Positions 24,609-33,510 of a stretch of DNA of 37,434 nucleotides are shown in pieces. The position numbers were made by a program, and so were the translations under genes. The notes beneath the pieces are model-generated. The model was not told the origin of the DNA, did not search any database, and worked only from the letters and a program-made list of their open reading frames with translations. The number at the start of each line of letters is the position of its first letter. Position 1 is the stretch's first letter. Source of the DNA: Alphaproteobacteria bacterium (GTDB lineage: Bacteria; Pseudomonadota; Alphaproteobacteria; Rhodobacterales; Rhodobacteraceae); NCBI GenBank assembly GCA_029289325.1, contig JARFTV010000041.1, forward strand, positions 1 to 37,434. The letters are read 5' to 3'.

Positions 24609-25823
24609 TTACCCCCGCGCGGCGATATGGGCCGCCAGCCGCTCGGCATCCTTCCACGCGCCCCAGATGAAGGCCGAGCCCCGGCACGAAAGCCAGGGCA
24701 GGCCGACGAAACAGAGGCCCGGCACCTCGCTGACGCCCTCATGGTGGCGGGGGCGGCCGTCGGGCTGGAAGATGTCGAGGTCGATCCAGCTGAAATCCAG
24801 CCGGAAGCCGGTGGCCCAGAGGACCGTCCGGATCCCTTCGGCGGCCAGATCCAGTGTCAGGATCGGGTCGGCCACTTCGGGCGGCAGGGGCAGGAAATGC
24901 CGCGCGTCCGGGTCCGCGGGCAGGTCCAGCCCCTCTGCCGCCGCATAGGCATCCGCCTCGTCCAGAACCGAGAGATAGTTGCGGTCCCCGGCCTCGATGT
25001 TGCGGGCCAGGTCGGCGGCGAAGCTGAGCTGGCCGTCCCGGTAGGCCCCGGCCCGGCCCAGAAGCGTGATCCCCAGCGCGGCGAGGCGGCGGAAGTCCAT
25101 CGTGTGCCCGCCATACGCGCCGGACACCGCGATGGTCACATGCTCGGTCCCCGGCGTCGGGGTCTTCATGTCCCACTTGCCCAGCTTGCCCAGCCACCAG
25201 ACGAAATCCTTGCCGCGATAGCGACGGGGCGGGCGGTCGTGGGGGCCGATCGACAGGAAAACGCGCCGTCCCGCGCGGGCCAGTTCCTCGGCGATCTGCG
25301 CGCCGGAGGAGCCCGCGCCCACCCCCAGCACCGCGCCCTGCGGCAGCTGGTCGGGGTTTCGGTAGCTGTTGGAATGGAGCTGCCGGATCGAGGGATCGAT
25401 GATCACGGTCGGGATCACCGGGGTCTGGAACGGGCCGGTCGCGACGACGACGTTCCCCGTCCGGATCGGGCCCTGGCTTGTCGTGGCGAGGAAGCCGTCG
25501 CCCCGCCGTTCCAGCCGCGTCACCTCGACTCCGGTGCGGACGGGCAGGGCGCGGGACTGGGCGAAGGTTTCGAAATAGTCGGCGACGGCCTCTTTCGGGG
25601 CGAAGGCGTCGGGGTCGAGGCCCTGAAATTCGGCCTCGGGGAAGCGGTCGTGCCAGGCGGGGCCGTTCGCGACGAGGCTGTCCCAGCGCCAGCTGCGCCA
25701 GCGTTCGGCGATGCGGTCGCGTTCGAGGACGAGATGGGGGACCCCCTGTTTTTGCAGATGGGCCGAGGTCGCGATGCCGGCCTGGCCGCCGCCGATGACG
25801 AGGGTATGGGTGGTTTCGGTCAT
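24609..25823 (-). CDS. flavin-dependent monooxygenase-like oxidoreductase
   Basis: This 404-residue soluble flavoprotein has an N-terminal FAD motif, TLVIGGGQAGIATSAHLQKQ, the block WRWDSLVANGPAWHDRFP, and a second nucleotide motif, LGVGAGSSGAQIAEELARAG, near residue 165. This two-dinucleotide layout belongs to the FMO/CzcO-like family, which oxygenates amines, sulfides or ketones using NADPH. Substrate is unknown. The ATG at 25823 has no good ribosome binding site. A palindrome shared with the end of crtC lies 26-40 bases upstream and may be its operator. Confidence 0.82.
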   Translation of the reverse strand: MTETTHTLVIGGGQAGIATSAHLQKQGVPHLVLERDRIAERWRSWRWDSLVANGPAWHDRFPEAEFQGLDPDAFAPKEAVADYFETFAQSRALPVRTGVEVTRLERRGDGFLATTSQGPIRTGNVVVATGPFQTPVIPTVIIDPSIRQLHSNSYRNPDQLPQGAVLGVGAGSSGAQIAEELARAGRRVFLSIGPHDRPPRRYRGKDFVWWLGKLGKWDMKTPTPGTEHVTIAVSGAYGGHTMDFRRLAALGITLLGRAGAYRDGQLSFAADLARNIEAGDRNYLSVLDEADAYAAAEGLDLPADPDARHFLPLPPEVADPILTLDLAAEGIRTVLWATGFRLDFSWIDLDIFQPDGRPRHHEGVSEVPGLCFVGLPWLSCRGSAFIWGAWKDAERLAAHIAARG

Positions 25824-25845
25824 GGTCGGGTCGGCCTGCGGGTTG

Positions 25846-25863
25846 GACTGTCCACGGTGGACA
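25846..25863. repeat. palindromic 18-bp sequence shared with 673-690, copy 2
   Basis: GACTGTCCACGGTGGACA contains the perfect 15-bp palindrome TGTCCACGGTGGACA (25849-25863). It lies 26-40 bases upstream of the flavin monooxygenase-like start and downstream of nothing on the plus strand, so it fits an operator for that gene. It is identical over 18 bases to the minus strand at 673-690, beside the crtC stop. Confidence 0.6.
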
Positions 25864-25934
25864 TTTCTGGAGGATCAAGCAAAATCAGAGACATAGGCGC
25901 GGACGTTAGGGAAATCTTAACCCGTACCCGCAGC

Positions 25935-26606
25935 CTATTCATCGCCCGGCACGCCGTAGGACGGCGCCTGCGTCGGGTCGAGCGCGCGCTGGACGTAAGC
26001 CTCGATCTGGGGGGCGTAGACGTCCCAGGCGGTGCGCAGCATGGTAATGGGATCCTCGGCCCAGTCGATGCGCAGATCGACGATCGGCCAGGACAGTCGG
26101 TCCACCACCTTCAGTCCGGCGGAATGGACCGGCCCCGCCTCACCCCCGGCGGCGCGGCCGGCCTCCAGCGCCTGCAGGAGGCGTTCGGCCAGATCGCCGG
26201 TCGCGGTTTCAAAGGCCGAGATCATGGCGGAGGGGACCGCCTCACTGGCCAGAAGGTTCCCCCCGGCGGCGCAATCCTGCCCCTGTGCCTCGCCCCAGAG
26301 GCCGAGGACCTCACGCCCGGAATGGACAGCGGTGCGCCCCTCGGTGTCGATGACCAGCAGTTGGCGAAAGTCGATATGGGGCTGGCGTTCTGTCACCGAC
26401 GCCAGCGCCTGGGCTGCCGAGAGCCCGGTTTCCAGCCGGTCGAGGATCAGGGGACCAAGGCCCGGATCGGTCACGTTCTGGCTGGCCACGGCCCCCACCC
26501 CTGACCGCAAGTGGATGCAGCGCGCGGCCACGGCGGGAGAGGAGGAGGAAATCGCCATTCCGAACTGGCCGGACCGGGGGCAGCGGGCGATGAGAGAGAA
26601 GGTCAT
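25935..26606 (-). CDS. DUF1028 family protein
   Basis: The 223-residue protein starts MTFSLIARCPRSGQFGMAIS and contains GVGAVASQNVTDPGLGP and CAAGGNLLASEAVPSAM, the hallmarks of DUF1028, a family with an Ntn-hydrolase-like fold and no settled activity. DUF1028 genes are often paired with RidA-type genes, as here: its ATG at 26606 overlaps the RidA stop by 4 bases. The C-terminal part (IDWAEDPITMLRTAWDVYAP) is also typical. A hydrolase acting on small nitrogen compounds is a guess from context. Confidence 0.88.
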   Translation of the reverse strand: MTFSLIARCPRSGQFGMAISSSSPAVAARCIHLRSGVGAVASQNVTDPGLGPLILDRLETGLSAAQALASVTERQPHIDFRQLLVIDTEGRTAVHSGREVLGLWGEAQGQDCAAGGNLLASEAVPSAMISAFETATGDLAERLLQALEAGRAAGGEAGPVHSAGLKVVDRLSWPIVDLRIDWAEDPITMLRTAWDVYAPQIEAYVQRALDPTQAPSYGVPGDE

Positions 26607-27025
26607 GGCTCGTCATCCGGGATCACGGCGGTGCCGTCGATCTCTACCAGCCAGGAGGGGCGGGCGAGGGCGCTGACGACGACCCCGGTCGAGACCGGAT
26701 GCACGCCCTTGATATATTCGCCCATGGTCCGGTAGACCGCCTCGCGGTGGCGGACGTCAGTCAGGTAGACGACGATCTTGCACAGATGCTCCATCCTGCC
26801 CCCGACTTCCTCCAGAAGCTGGCGGATGTTCTGCATGACCTTGTGGGTCTGTTCGACCGGGTCGTGGCTGCCGATGTCGGCGGCAGTGTCCAGATCCTGC
26901 GGGCACTGGCCACGGAGGAAGACGATCCGCCCCCGCGCGACCACCGCCTGCGCGAGGTCGTTGTCGAGCTTCTGTTCGGGATAGGTCTCGCGCGTGTTGA
27001 ACTTGCGGTGGCGGAAATGGGTCAT
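26603..27025 (-). CDS. RidA/YjgF/UK114 family protein
   Basis: RidA proteins hydrolyse reactive enamines and imines that arise from PLP enzymes and amino-acid oxidases. The 140-residue product has FLRGQCPQDLDTAADIG, VEQTHKVMQNIRQLLEEVGG, CKIVVYLTDVRHREAVYR and the C-terminal ARPSWLVEIDGTAV with the conserved Glu. It is slightly longer at the N-terminus than archetypal RidA and lacks the usual arginine in the position before the last block as far as I can judge, so it may belong to a RidA subfamily with a different role. Coupled with DUF1028. Confidence 0.85.
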   Translation of the reverse strand: MTHFRHRKFNTRETYPEQKLDNDLAQAVVARGRIVFLRGQCPQDLDTAADIGSHDPVEQTHKVMQNIRQLLEEVGGRMEHLCKIVVYLTDVRHREAVYRTMGEYIKGVHPVSTGVVVSALARPSWLVEIDGTAVIPDDEP

Positions 27026-27113
27026 CGGGGGCCTCGGGCATCGGTTTGGTCAAGCCTGCCCCATTCGGCGGGGCCAAGGGTGTTCGGTTCCGACAGGACC
27101 TTGGCGGATTCGG

Positions 27114-27869
27114 TCACAGGCGGCGGAAGTCCGCGCTTTGGGTGGACAGGCGTGCCGGATCGCGGGGCGGCAGGTCGGCGATCAGCAGGGCGGGTGTTTC
27201 CCCGGCCTGAGCCAGCACCTCGCCATGCGGGCCGGCGATCAGCGAGCCGCCGACATAGGTCAGGTCGCCCTCGGTGCCGCAGTAATTGGCGTAGACGATC
27301 GCGACGCCGTGGTTGGCGGCCATGGCCGGAACGGTGTGGCGGGCGACATGGGTGAAGGGCTGCATATTGGCGGTGGGTGTCAGGATGACACGGACGCCCC
27401 GGTCGGCGAGCGATTTCACATGCGGCGCGAATTCCACGTCGTAACAGATGAGAATCGCAGCGGTTTCTCCGTTCAGCGCGAAGGTTTCAAGCCGGTCGCC
27501 GGGGGTGAAGAGCGCGGCCTCGCGCGGGCCGTAAAGCTGGACCTTGCGGTAATGGGCCAGAAGCGCGCCGTCGGGGCCGAAGCAGGCGGCGGAGTTGTAG
27601 AGGCGGTCATCCTCCTGTTCGGCATAGCCGAGGACGAGGGTGGTCTGCTGGGCGCGCGCGGCGGCGGCGAGGCGGCGCAGGGGGGCGCTGTCGCGGGCAA
27701 GGGCGCGGGCGGCGAGGTCGGGTCGATTGTAGCCGGGCAGCCAGAGCTCGGGCAGGACAAGGGCGGTGGCCCCCAGTGCGGCGGCGGCGGCAAGGGCGGA
27801 TTCGGCCTGAGTGCAGGCGCGGTCGAGGTCGGCTTCGGGCGAGGGTCCCTGCCAGAGGGCGAGGCGCAT
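27114..27869 (-). CDS. carbon-nitrogen hydrolase (nitrilase superfamily)
   Basis: The 251-residue protein has the complete nitrilase-superfamily catalytic triad: E41 in LVLPELWLPGYN, K109 in HYRKVQLYG and C142 in ILICYDVEFAP. Members hydrolyse amides, nitriles or carbamoyl groups. The frame is open upstream through pstA, but family sequence starts at MRLALWQGPSPE, so the ATG at 27869 is chosen. Its neighbours RidA and DUF1028 downstream suggest breakdown of a nitrogenous compound. It sits 53 bp after pstA, where pstB would be expected. An aliphatic amidase is one plausible specificity. Confidence 0.87.
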   Translation of the reverse strand: MRLALWQGPSPEADLDRACTQAESALAAAAALGATALVLPELWLPGYNRPDLAARALARDSAPLRRLAAAARAQQTTLVLGYAEQEDDRLYNSAACFGPDGALLAHYRKVQLYGPREAALFTPGDRLETFALNGETAAILICYDVEFAPHVKSLADRGVRVILTPTANMQPFTHVARHTVPAMAANHGVAIVYANYCGTEGDLTYVGGSLIAGPHGEVLAQAGETPALLIADLPPRDPARLSTQSADFRRL

Positions 27870-27922
27870 GGGGGGCTCCGGTATCGGTGTCCGGGCCAGT
27901 CTAGCCCGGACAGCCGTGCCGG

Positions 27923-29272
27923 TCACCAGCGGCGTTCGAAGCGGCGGCGCAGGAGGATGGCGGTCACGTTCATCGCCACGAGGAAGACCAGCAGCACGAT
28001 GATCGCGCCGTTGGACCTTTCGATGAAGGCGGGATCCGAGCGGCTGGCCCAGCTGTAGACCTGCACCGGCAGGGCGGTCGCCGGGCTGAGGATGCCGTCC
28101 GGCGGGGCGGCCGGGTAGTTGTCGACGAAGGCGACCATGCCGATCAGGAGGAGCGGCGCGGTCTCGCCCAGGGCGGTGGCGAGGCCGAGGATGGTGCCGG
28201 TCAGGATGCCGGGCGCGGCAAGGGGCAGGACGTGGTGGAACACGGTCTGCGTCTTCGACGCCCCCACCCCCAGCGCCGCGTCGCGGATCGAGGGCGGCAC
28301 GGCCCGGATCGCGGCGCGGGTGGCGATGATGATGGTGGGCAGCGTCATCAGCGACAGGACCAGCGCGCCGACGAGGGAGGAGGATTGCGGCAGCCCGGCG
28401 AAGTTGATGAAGATCGCAAGGCCGAGGATGCCGTAGACGATGGAGGGGACGGCGGCGAGGTTGGAGATATTGACCTCGATCGCGTCGGTCCAGCGGTTCC
28501 GGGGCGCGAATTCCTCGAGATAGATGCTGGCGGCGATGCCGACGGGGACGCACATCAGCAGGACCAGCACCATCATGTAGGCCGAGCCGATCAGGGCGAC
28601 GCCAAGGCCCGACGCCTCGGGGCGCTGGTCGGAGGCGTCGGGATTGGTCAGGAAGTCCCAGTTGAAGGCGGAGGTGAGGATCCCGGCCTCGACCAGTTGC
28701 TGGGCGAGGCGCAGCTGGGCGGGGCTGATGTTGCTGTCACGCTCGGCGCTGTCCAGCGTGACGCGGCCCTTGAGGAAGCCGTCGATCCGGCCGGCGGCGA
28801 AGACCTTTGCGTCGATGGTGGTGCCGACCAGCGCGGGGTTGGCCAGGACCTGGGCGCGCAGGGTGCCGGGGGCATCGCGGGAGATGAGGGCGCCGATGTC
28901 CTTTTCCGACAGGTCGGTCGCGATGCCGCGCCGGCCAAGTTCGGCCGTGAAGGCGGCGGCGAGGACGCGGCCATAGCCGATGGTGGTGACCTTGGCCATC
29001 TCGGCGCGGTCGCGGTTGCCTTCGGGGTCCAGCACCTCGGCCGAGAGTTCCACGGGGAAGCTCAGGCTGGCCTGGGTGAAGGCGGACACCCCGTCGCGCA
29101 GGATGGTGAAGAGCATGATCGCCAGCATGGTCAGCGCGATGGCGATGGCGGCAAGGCCGTAGAGGCGGAAGCGCGTCTCGGCGGCGTTGCGGCGGCGCAT
29201 CCGGTCCGAGGGGTCCAGAAGCGAGGGCCGGGGGCGCGGCAGGCAGGCCGGGGCGGCGGAAAGATCGGTCAT
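27923..29272 (-). CDS. pstA: phosphate ABC transporter permease PstA
   Basis: PstA is one of two membrane subunits of the high-affinity phosphate importer. The 449-residue protein carries the long N-terminal extension with a periplasmic domain found in many alphaproteobacterial PstA proteins, between a first helix at about 38-60 and the permease domain from about 225. The permease domain has EEFAPRNRWTDAIEVNISNL and the ATPase-contact loop RDAALGVGASKTQTVFHHVL. The ATG at 29272 overlaps the pstC stop as ATGA. The gene for its ATPase, pstB, does not follow. Confidence 0.93.
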   Translation of the reverse strand: MTDLSAAPACLPRPRPSLLDPSDRMRRRNAAETRFRLYGLAAIAIALTMLAIMLFTILRDGVSAFTQASLSFPVELSAEVLDPEGNRDRAEMAKVTTIGYGRVLAAAFTAELGRRGIATDLSEKDIGALISRDAPGTLRAQVLANPALVGTTIDAKVFAAGRIDGFLKGRVTLDSAERDSNISPAQLRLAQQLVEAGILTSAFNWDFLTNPDASDQRPEASGLGVALIGSAYMMVLVLLMCVPVGIAASIYLEEFAPRNRWTDAIEVNISNLAAVPSIVYGILGLAIFINFAGLPQSSSLVGALVLSLMTLPTIIIATRAAIRAVPPSIRDAALGVGASKTQTVFHHVLPLAAPGILTGTILGLATALGETAPLLLIGMVAFVDNYPAAPPDGILSPATALPVQVYSWASRSDPAFIERSNGAIIVLLVFLVAMNVTAILLRRRFERRW

Positions 29273-30723
29273 TCGTACTGCTCGCGGTATTTGCGGACGA
29301 TCCAGAGGGCGAAGATGTTGAGGCCGAGGGTGATGACGAAGAGGGTCATGCCAAGGGCAAAGGCGACCAGCGTCTCGGGCGAGGCGAAGTCGGTGTCGCC
29401 GGTCAGCTGGCCGACGATCTTGACAGTCATGGTGGTCATCGCCTCGAAGGGGTTGAGGCTGAGTTTTGCGGCGGCCCCCGCGCCCATGACGACGATCATC
29501 GTCTCGCCGATCGCGCGGGAGGCGGCCATCAGGATCGCGCCGACGATGCCGGGCAGGGCGGCGGGGAGGATCACCTGCTTCACCGTCTCGGACCGGGTGG
29601 CGCCAAGGCCATAGCTTCCGTCACGCAGCGATTGCGGCACGGCGTTGATGATGTCGTCCGAGAGCGAGGAGATGAAGGGGATGTTGAGGATCCCGATCAC
29701 GATCCCGGCGGTCATCACCGAGGAGCCGGAATTGCCAAGGCCCATCGGCTGGGCGAACCAGTCGCGCAGGAAGGGGCCGACGGTCACCAGAGCGAAAAGG
29801 CCGAAGACCACGGTGGGGATGCCCGCGATGATCTCGATCAGCGGCTTGACCCAGGCGCGGGTGCGGCGCGAGGCGTATTCCGCGAGGTAGATCGCGGCGA
29901 AAAGACCGATGGGGACCGCGACCAGCATCGCGATGACGGTGATATAAAGCGTGCCCCAGATCAGCGGGATGATCCCGAGCTCGGACCCGCCGCGGAAGTT
30001 CGGCGACCAGGTCAGGCTGAAGAAGAAGTCCTGAGCGGGGTATTTCGAGAAGAAGTCCACAGTTTCCGACACCATCGACCAGATGATGCCGATTGTGGTC
30101 AGGACGGCGATCGAGGAGGCGGCGATGAGGAGCCAGAGGATCACGCGCTCGACGCTGTTGCGGGCGCGGAAGTCCTTGTGGCTTTGCCGGACGGCACGGA
30201 AGAGGCCCGCGACGGCGGCGACGAGGACGAGGACGGTGCGCAGCGCCGCGCCCCATGCGGCGGCGGCGCGGTAGTCCTGCGCGGCGGCGAGCGTGGTGGT
30301 GGAGACCTCGGAGCCGAGGGCGACCCCGACGCTGCCCAGCGTGGCGCGGGCCTCGGCGGCGGAGAGCGAAAGGGCGGCGTCGCTGGTCAGCGCGCCCCGG
30401 GCGACGGCGGCGTCAAGGCCGCCCGCCACGCGGCGGATATCGGCCAGCGCCAAGGCCCGGCTGGCGGCATCGGCCGTCATCTCGGGCGGGAGGGCGGCCG
30501 CCACGCGCTGTTCGATCACCATGGGCTGCGCCATCAGCCAGAGGATCAGCAGCGCCAGTCCCGGCACCAGCACCGAGATCGCGCCGTTCCAGCCGTAATA
30601 GCCGGGCAGGGAGTGCAGAAGCCGGGGATTGCCCCCGGCGGTGGCGAGTGCCCGTTGCCGTGAGAGGAGGTAGCCCGCAAGGGCCAGGACCAGGACGGCG
30701 GCGAGGGTCATAAACACGGACAT
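29269..30723 (-). CDS. pstC: phosphate ABC transporter permease PstC
   Basis: PstC pairs with PstA to form the phosphate channel. The 484-residue product has an N-terminal extension with two hydrophobic segments (about 1-20 and 45-65). The permease domain follows, with IGLFAAIYLAEYASRRTRAW and the ATPase-contact loop RDGSYGLGATRSETVKQVIL near residue 385. A second in-frame ATG four codons in is possible. It lies 61 bp after pstS, with a hairpin between that may lower its expression relative to the abundant binding protein. Confidence 0.93.
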   Translation of the reverse strand: MSVFMTLAAVLVLALAGYLLSRQRALATAGGNPRLLHSLPGYYGWNGAISVLVPGLALLILWLMAQPMVIEQRVAAALPPEMTADAASRALALADIRRVAGGLDAAVARGALTSDAALSLSAAEARATLGSVGVALGSEVSTTTLAAAQDYRAAAAWGAALRTVLVLVAAVAGLFRAVRQSHKDFRARNSVERVILWLLIAASSIAVLTTIGIIWSMVSETVDFFSKYPAQDFFFSLTWSPNFRGGSELGIIPLIWGTLYITVIAMLVAVPIGLFAAIYLAEYASRRTRAWVKPLIEIIAGIPTVVFGLFALVTVGPFLRDWFAQPMGLGNSGSSVMTAGIVIGILNIPFISSLSDDIINAVPQSLRDGSYGLGATRSETVKQVILPAALPGIVGAILMAASRAIGETMIVVMGAGAAAKLSLNPFEAMTTMTVKIVGQLTGDTDFASPETLVAFALGMTLFVITLGLNIFALWIVRKYREQYE

Positions 30724-30752
30724 CGCGGATATTTCCGTTGCGCGAAAGGGAT

Positions 30753-30776
30753 GGGCGGGACCCGAAAGCCCCGCCC
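30753..30776 (-). terminator. hairpin between pstS and pstC (attenuator-like)
   Basis: GGGCGGG (30753-30759) pairs with CCCGCCC (30770-30776) around a 10-base loop, 8 bases after the pstS stop on the minus strand. No T-run follows. It probably protects pstS mRNA and reduces read-through into pstC. Confidence 0.5.
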
Positions 30777-30784
30777 GATTATTC

Positions 30785-31840
30785 TCAGTTCAGCGGACCC
30801 ATCGGGGTTTCCGCGGCCACCGCTGCCTGCGTGGCGGCGAGTTCCGGGTCGGAAACGAGGCCGTATTCCGCCAGCGGGCCATCCGGGCCGGCCATGTCGT
30901 CGGAGACGAAGAACTCAACATATTCCTTCAGGCCGGGGATCACGCCGAGATGCGCCTTCTTGACGTAGAAGTAGAGCGGACGCGACACCGGGTATTCGCC
31001 CGAGGCGACGGTCTCAGCCGAGGGGACGACGCCGCCCATGGTCGCGACGCGCAGCTTGTCGGTGTTGTTCTGGTAGAAGGACAGGCCGAAGACGCCGATG
31101 GCGTTCTTGTTGGTGTCAAGGCGGGCCAGCGTCTCGGTATAGTCGCCGTCGATGTCGACGTTGCGGCCATCGGTGCGCAGCTTCATGCAGGCTTTCTCGG
31201 CATTGCCGGCCTTTTCCTTTTCATCCGCGCCCTCGGCGGCGGCGAGGTGCAGGTCGAAGGCGCCGGTCGCCTTGCAGCCTTCGATGATGACCTTCTGGTC
31301 ATAGACTTCACGCGTGCCGTGCTTGGTGCCGGGCGAGAGGACGAGGATGTCCTGAGCGGGGAGGTCGGCGTTGAACTCGGCCCACTGGCGATGCGGGTTG
31401 GCGGCAAGCGCACCGTCCTTGGCCACGGTCTCGGCCACGGCGTTGAACAGGTCGGCGGGGTTCAGCGCGAATTCCGGGCCGTTCACGTCCGAGGCGAAGA
31501 CGATGCCGTCATAGCCGAAGCGGACTTCCATGATCTCGGCCACGCCATTGGCGGCGCACAGGTCGATGTCGGATTGGGCGATGCGGGAGGAGGAGTTGGC
31601 GATGTCGACGGTGGTGGTGCCCACGCCTTCGCAGAGCTTCTTGCGGCCAGCGCCCGAGCCACCGCCTTCGACGACCGGCGAGGGGAAGTCGAAATTCTCG
31701 CCGAAAGCCTCGGCGACGATGGTGGCATAGGGCAGGACGGTGGACGAGCCGGTGATCTGGATCTGGTCGCGGGCCATGGCGGGCAGCGCCGAGGCGGCGG
31801 CGAAGGCCAGGACCGAGGCGGTCACGTGAAAGGATTTCAT
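30785..31840 (-). CDS. pstS: phosphate-binding periplasmic protein PstS
   Basis: PstS binds phosphate in the periplasm for the PstCA importer. The 351-residue precursor has a signal peptide (MKSFHVTASVLAFAAASALP, cleavage likely after AMA) and then QIQITGSSTVLPYATIVAEA, the first phosphate-contact loop. VEGGGSGAGRKKLCEG and the later SPGTKHGTREVYDQKVIIEG follow the same family, in a form closer to the alphaproteobacterial PstS branch than to E. coli PstS. The ATG at 31840 follows AGGAG by 6 bases; the open frame upstream is not family-like. Confidence 0.93.
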   Translation of the reverse strand: MKSFHVTASVLAFAAASALPAMARDQIQITGSSTVLPYATIVAEAFGENFDFPSPVVEGGGSGAGRKKLCEGVGTTTVDIANSSSRIAQSDIDLCAANGVAEIMEVRFGYDGIVFASDVNGPEFALNPADLFNAVAETVAKDGALAANPHRQWAEFNADLPAQDILVLSPGTKHGTREVYDQKVIIEGCKATGAFDLHLAAAEGADEKEKAGNAEKACMKLRTDGRNVDIDGDYTETLARLDTNKNAIGVFGLSFYQNNTDKLRVATMGGVVPSAETVASGEYPVSRPLYFYVKKAHLGVIPGLKEYVEFFVSDDMAGPDGPLAEYGLVSDPELAATQAAVAAETPMGPLN

Positions 31841-31925
31841 GGTGCACTCCTGCATATCGAGCGGCCGTCTGTGGCTGCGCGAGACCGGCTCTAGTCCCGC
31901 TGCGTGACGCTTGTTCAACAGGAAT

Positions 31926-31943
31926 GTAAAAGCTGTATGACAA
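31926..31943 (-). promoter_or_regulatory. possible Pho box upstream of pstS
   Basis: On the minus strand TTGTCATACAGCTTTTAC has two 7-base half-sites, TTGTCAT and CTTTTAC, separated by 4 bases, as in the PhoB consensus CTGTCAT-N4-CTGTCAC (about 6/7 and 5/7 matches). It lies about 85 bp before the pstS ATG, in the only gap of this region, so control by PhoB under phosphate limitation is likely. Confidence 0.45.
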
Positions 31944-31949
31944 TCCGGG

Positions 31950-33510
31950 TCAGGCGAGCATCCGGCGCGCGATGGTTTCGGCGATCATCATCGTGGGGGC
32001 GTTGGTATTGCCGCCGATGATGCGGGGCATGAGCGAGGCATCGACGACGCGCAGGCCGGTGGTGCCCCGGATGCGGCCCTGCGGATCGGCGGGGGCCCGG
32101 TCGTCAAGGCCCATGCGGCAGGTACCGACGGGGTGGTAGATCGTCTCGGCCCGCTGGCGGATGTCGGCGGTGAGGTCCTGGGCCGGGCCGGGCAGGGTTT
32201 CGTGCCGGATATGGCGGGCGAGGGCGGGGGCCCGGGTGATCTGGCGGGCAAGGTCGAGGCCCTTGAGCAGGACGGGCAGGTCGTCGGGGTGGCTGAGGTA
32301 ATTGGCCCGGATGCTTGGCGGCGCGGCGGGATCGGGGCTGGCGAGGCGGATGGTCCCCCGGCTTTGCGGGTAGAGGTCGCAGACATGGAGGGTCAGGCCA
32401 TAGCCCCAGGCGGTGCGGCGGCCGTGGTCGTGGATGAGGGCTGGCAGGAAGTGGAATTGCAGGTTCGGCCGGTCGCGGGTCGGGTCGGATCTGGCGAAGC
32501 CCCCGGCCTCGGCCACATTGGAGGTGAGTTCCCCCCTGGCCCTTGCGGAAGGCCCAGGCGGCGCGGAGGGCGCGGGGCAGGAAGCGGGGGGCGAGGCCGA
32601 TCGCCTCGGGCCCGGTGGCGCCCTGGACGGTGATGTCGAGATGGTCGGCAAGATTGCCGCCGACCTCGGGCGCGTGGTGGATCGGGGGGATGCCCATCGC
32701 TTGCAGATGGTCGCCGGGGCCGATGCCGGAGAGCATCAGGAGATGCGGCGAGCCGATGGCGCCGGCGGAGAGGATGACCTCGCCACCGTCGGCCAGCGTC
32801 AGGTCGCGGGTGGCGAGGCGGATGCCGGTGGCGCGGCGGTCGGTGAAGAGGATGCGCCGGACCTGCTGGTTGGGGAGGATCGTCAGGTTCGGGCGGTGAC
32901 GGACGGGGTCGAGGAAGGCGCGAGCGGCCGAGAAGCGGCGGCCGTCCTTCTGCGTGACCTGGTAGAGACCGACGCCCTCAGTCGTGTCGGCGTTGAAATC
33001 GGGGGTGGCGGGGTGCCGGCACTGGGTCCCGGCTGTGACGAAGGCGCGGGAGAGCGGGTTTACCAGCCGGAGGTCGCTGACGGCAAGGGGGCCGCTGGTG
33101 CCGTGATGCGGGGGGCCGAGGGCGGTGTTGCCTTCAAGGTCAAGGAAGGTCTGGCGGACGGCGGGCCAGTCCCAGTCCGGCCCCGCGCTGGCGGCCCAGT
33201 CGCGGTAGTCAAGCGGATGGCCGCGCATGTAGATCATTGCGTTGATCGAGCTTGAGCCGCCAAGGACGCGGCCCCGGGGCCAATAGAGGCGGCGGTGGTT
33301 GAGCTGCGCCTCGGGCTCGGTCGCGAAGCCCCAGTTGATCCGGTGGCTGCGGGCGAGGATCGCAAGGCCGAGCGGCATGTGGATCAGGGGATTGCGGTCG
33401 GGAGGCCCGGCTTCGACCAGGGCGACGCGGGTCCGGGGGGTGGCGGAGAGGCGGTTGGCGAGCACACAGCCGGCAGAGCCCGCGCCGACGATGATGTAGT
33501 GAAAGTTCAT
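31950..33510 (-). pseudogene. GMC family (choline/alcohol dehydrogenase-like) oxidoreductase, frameshifted as read
   Basis: GMC flavoenzymes oxidise alcohols or choline to aldehydes. The N-terminal frame starts MNFHYIIVGAGSAGCVLANR (FAD motif) and has LYWPRGRVLGGSSSINAMIY and DGGEVILSAGAIGSPHLLML, then loses similarity after AAWAFRKGQG. The C-terminal frame resumes at GELTSNVAEAGGFARSD and ends with the catalytic YHPVGTCRMG and VVDASLMPRIIGGNTNAPTM. One extra base in the C6 run 32531-32536 (G6 on the coding strand, five expected) explains the break. The repaired protein would have 519 residues, normal for the family. The start overlaps the upstream aldehyde dehydrogenase stop as ATGA, so the two form one unit for alcohol-to-acid oxidation. 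Confidence 0.87.
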
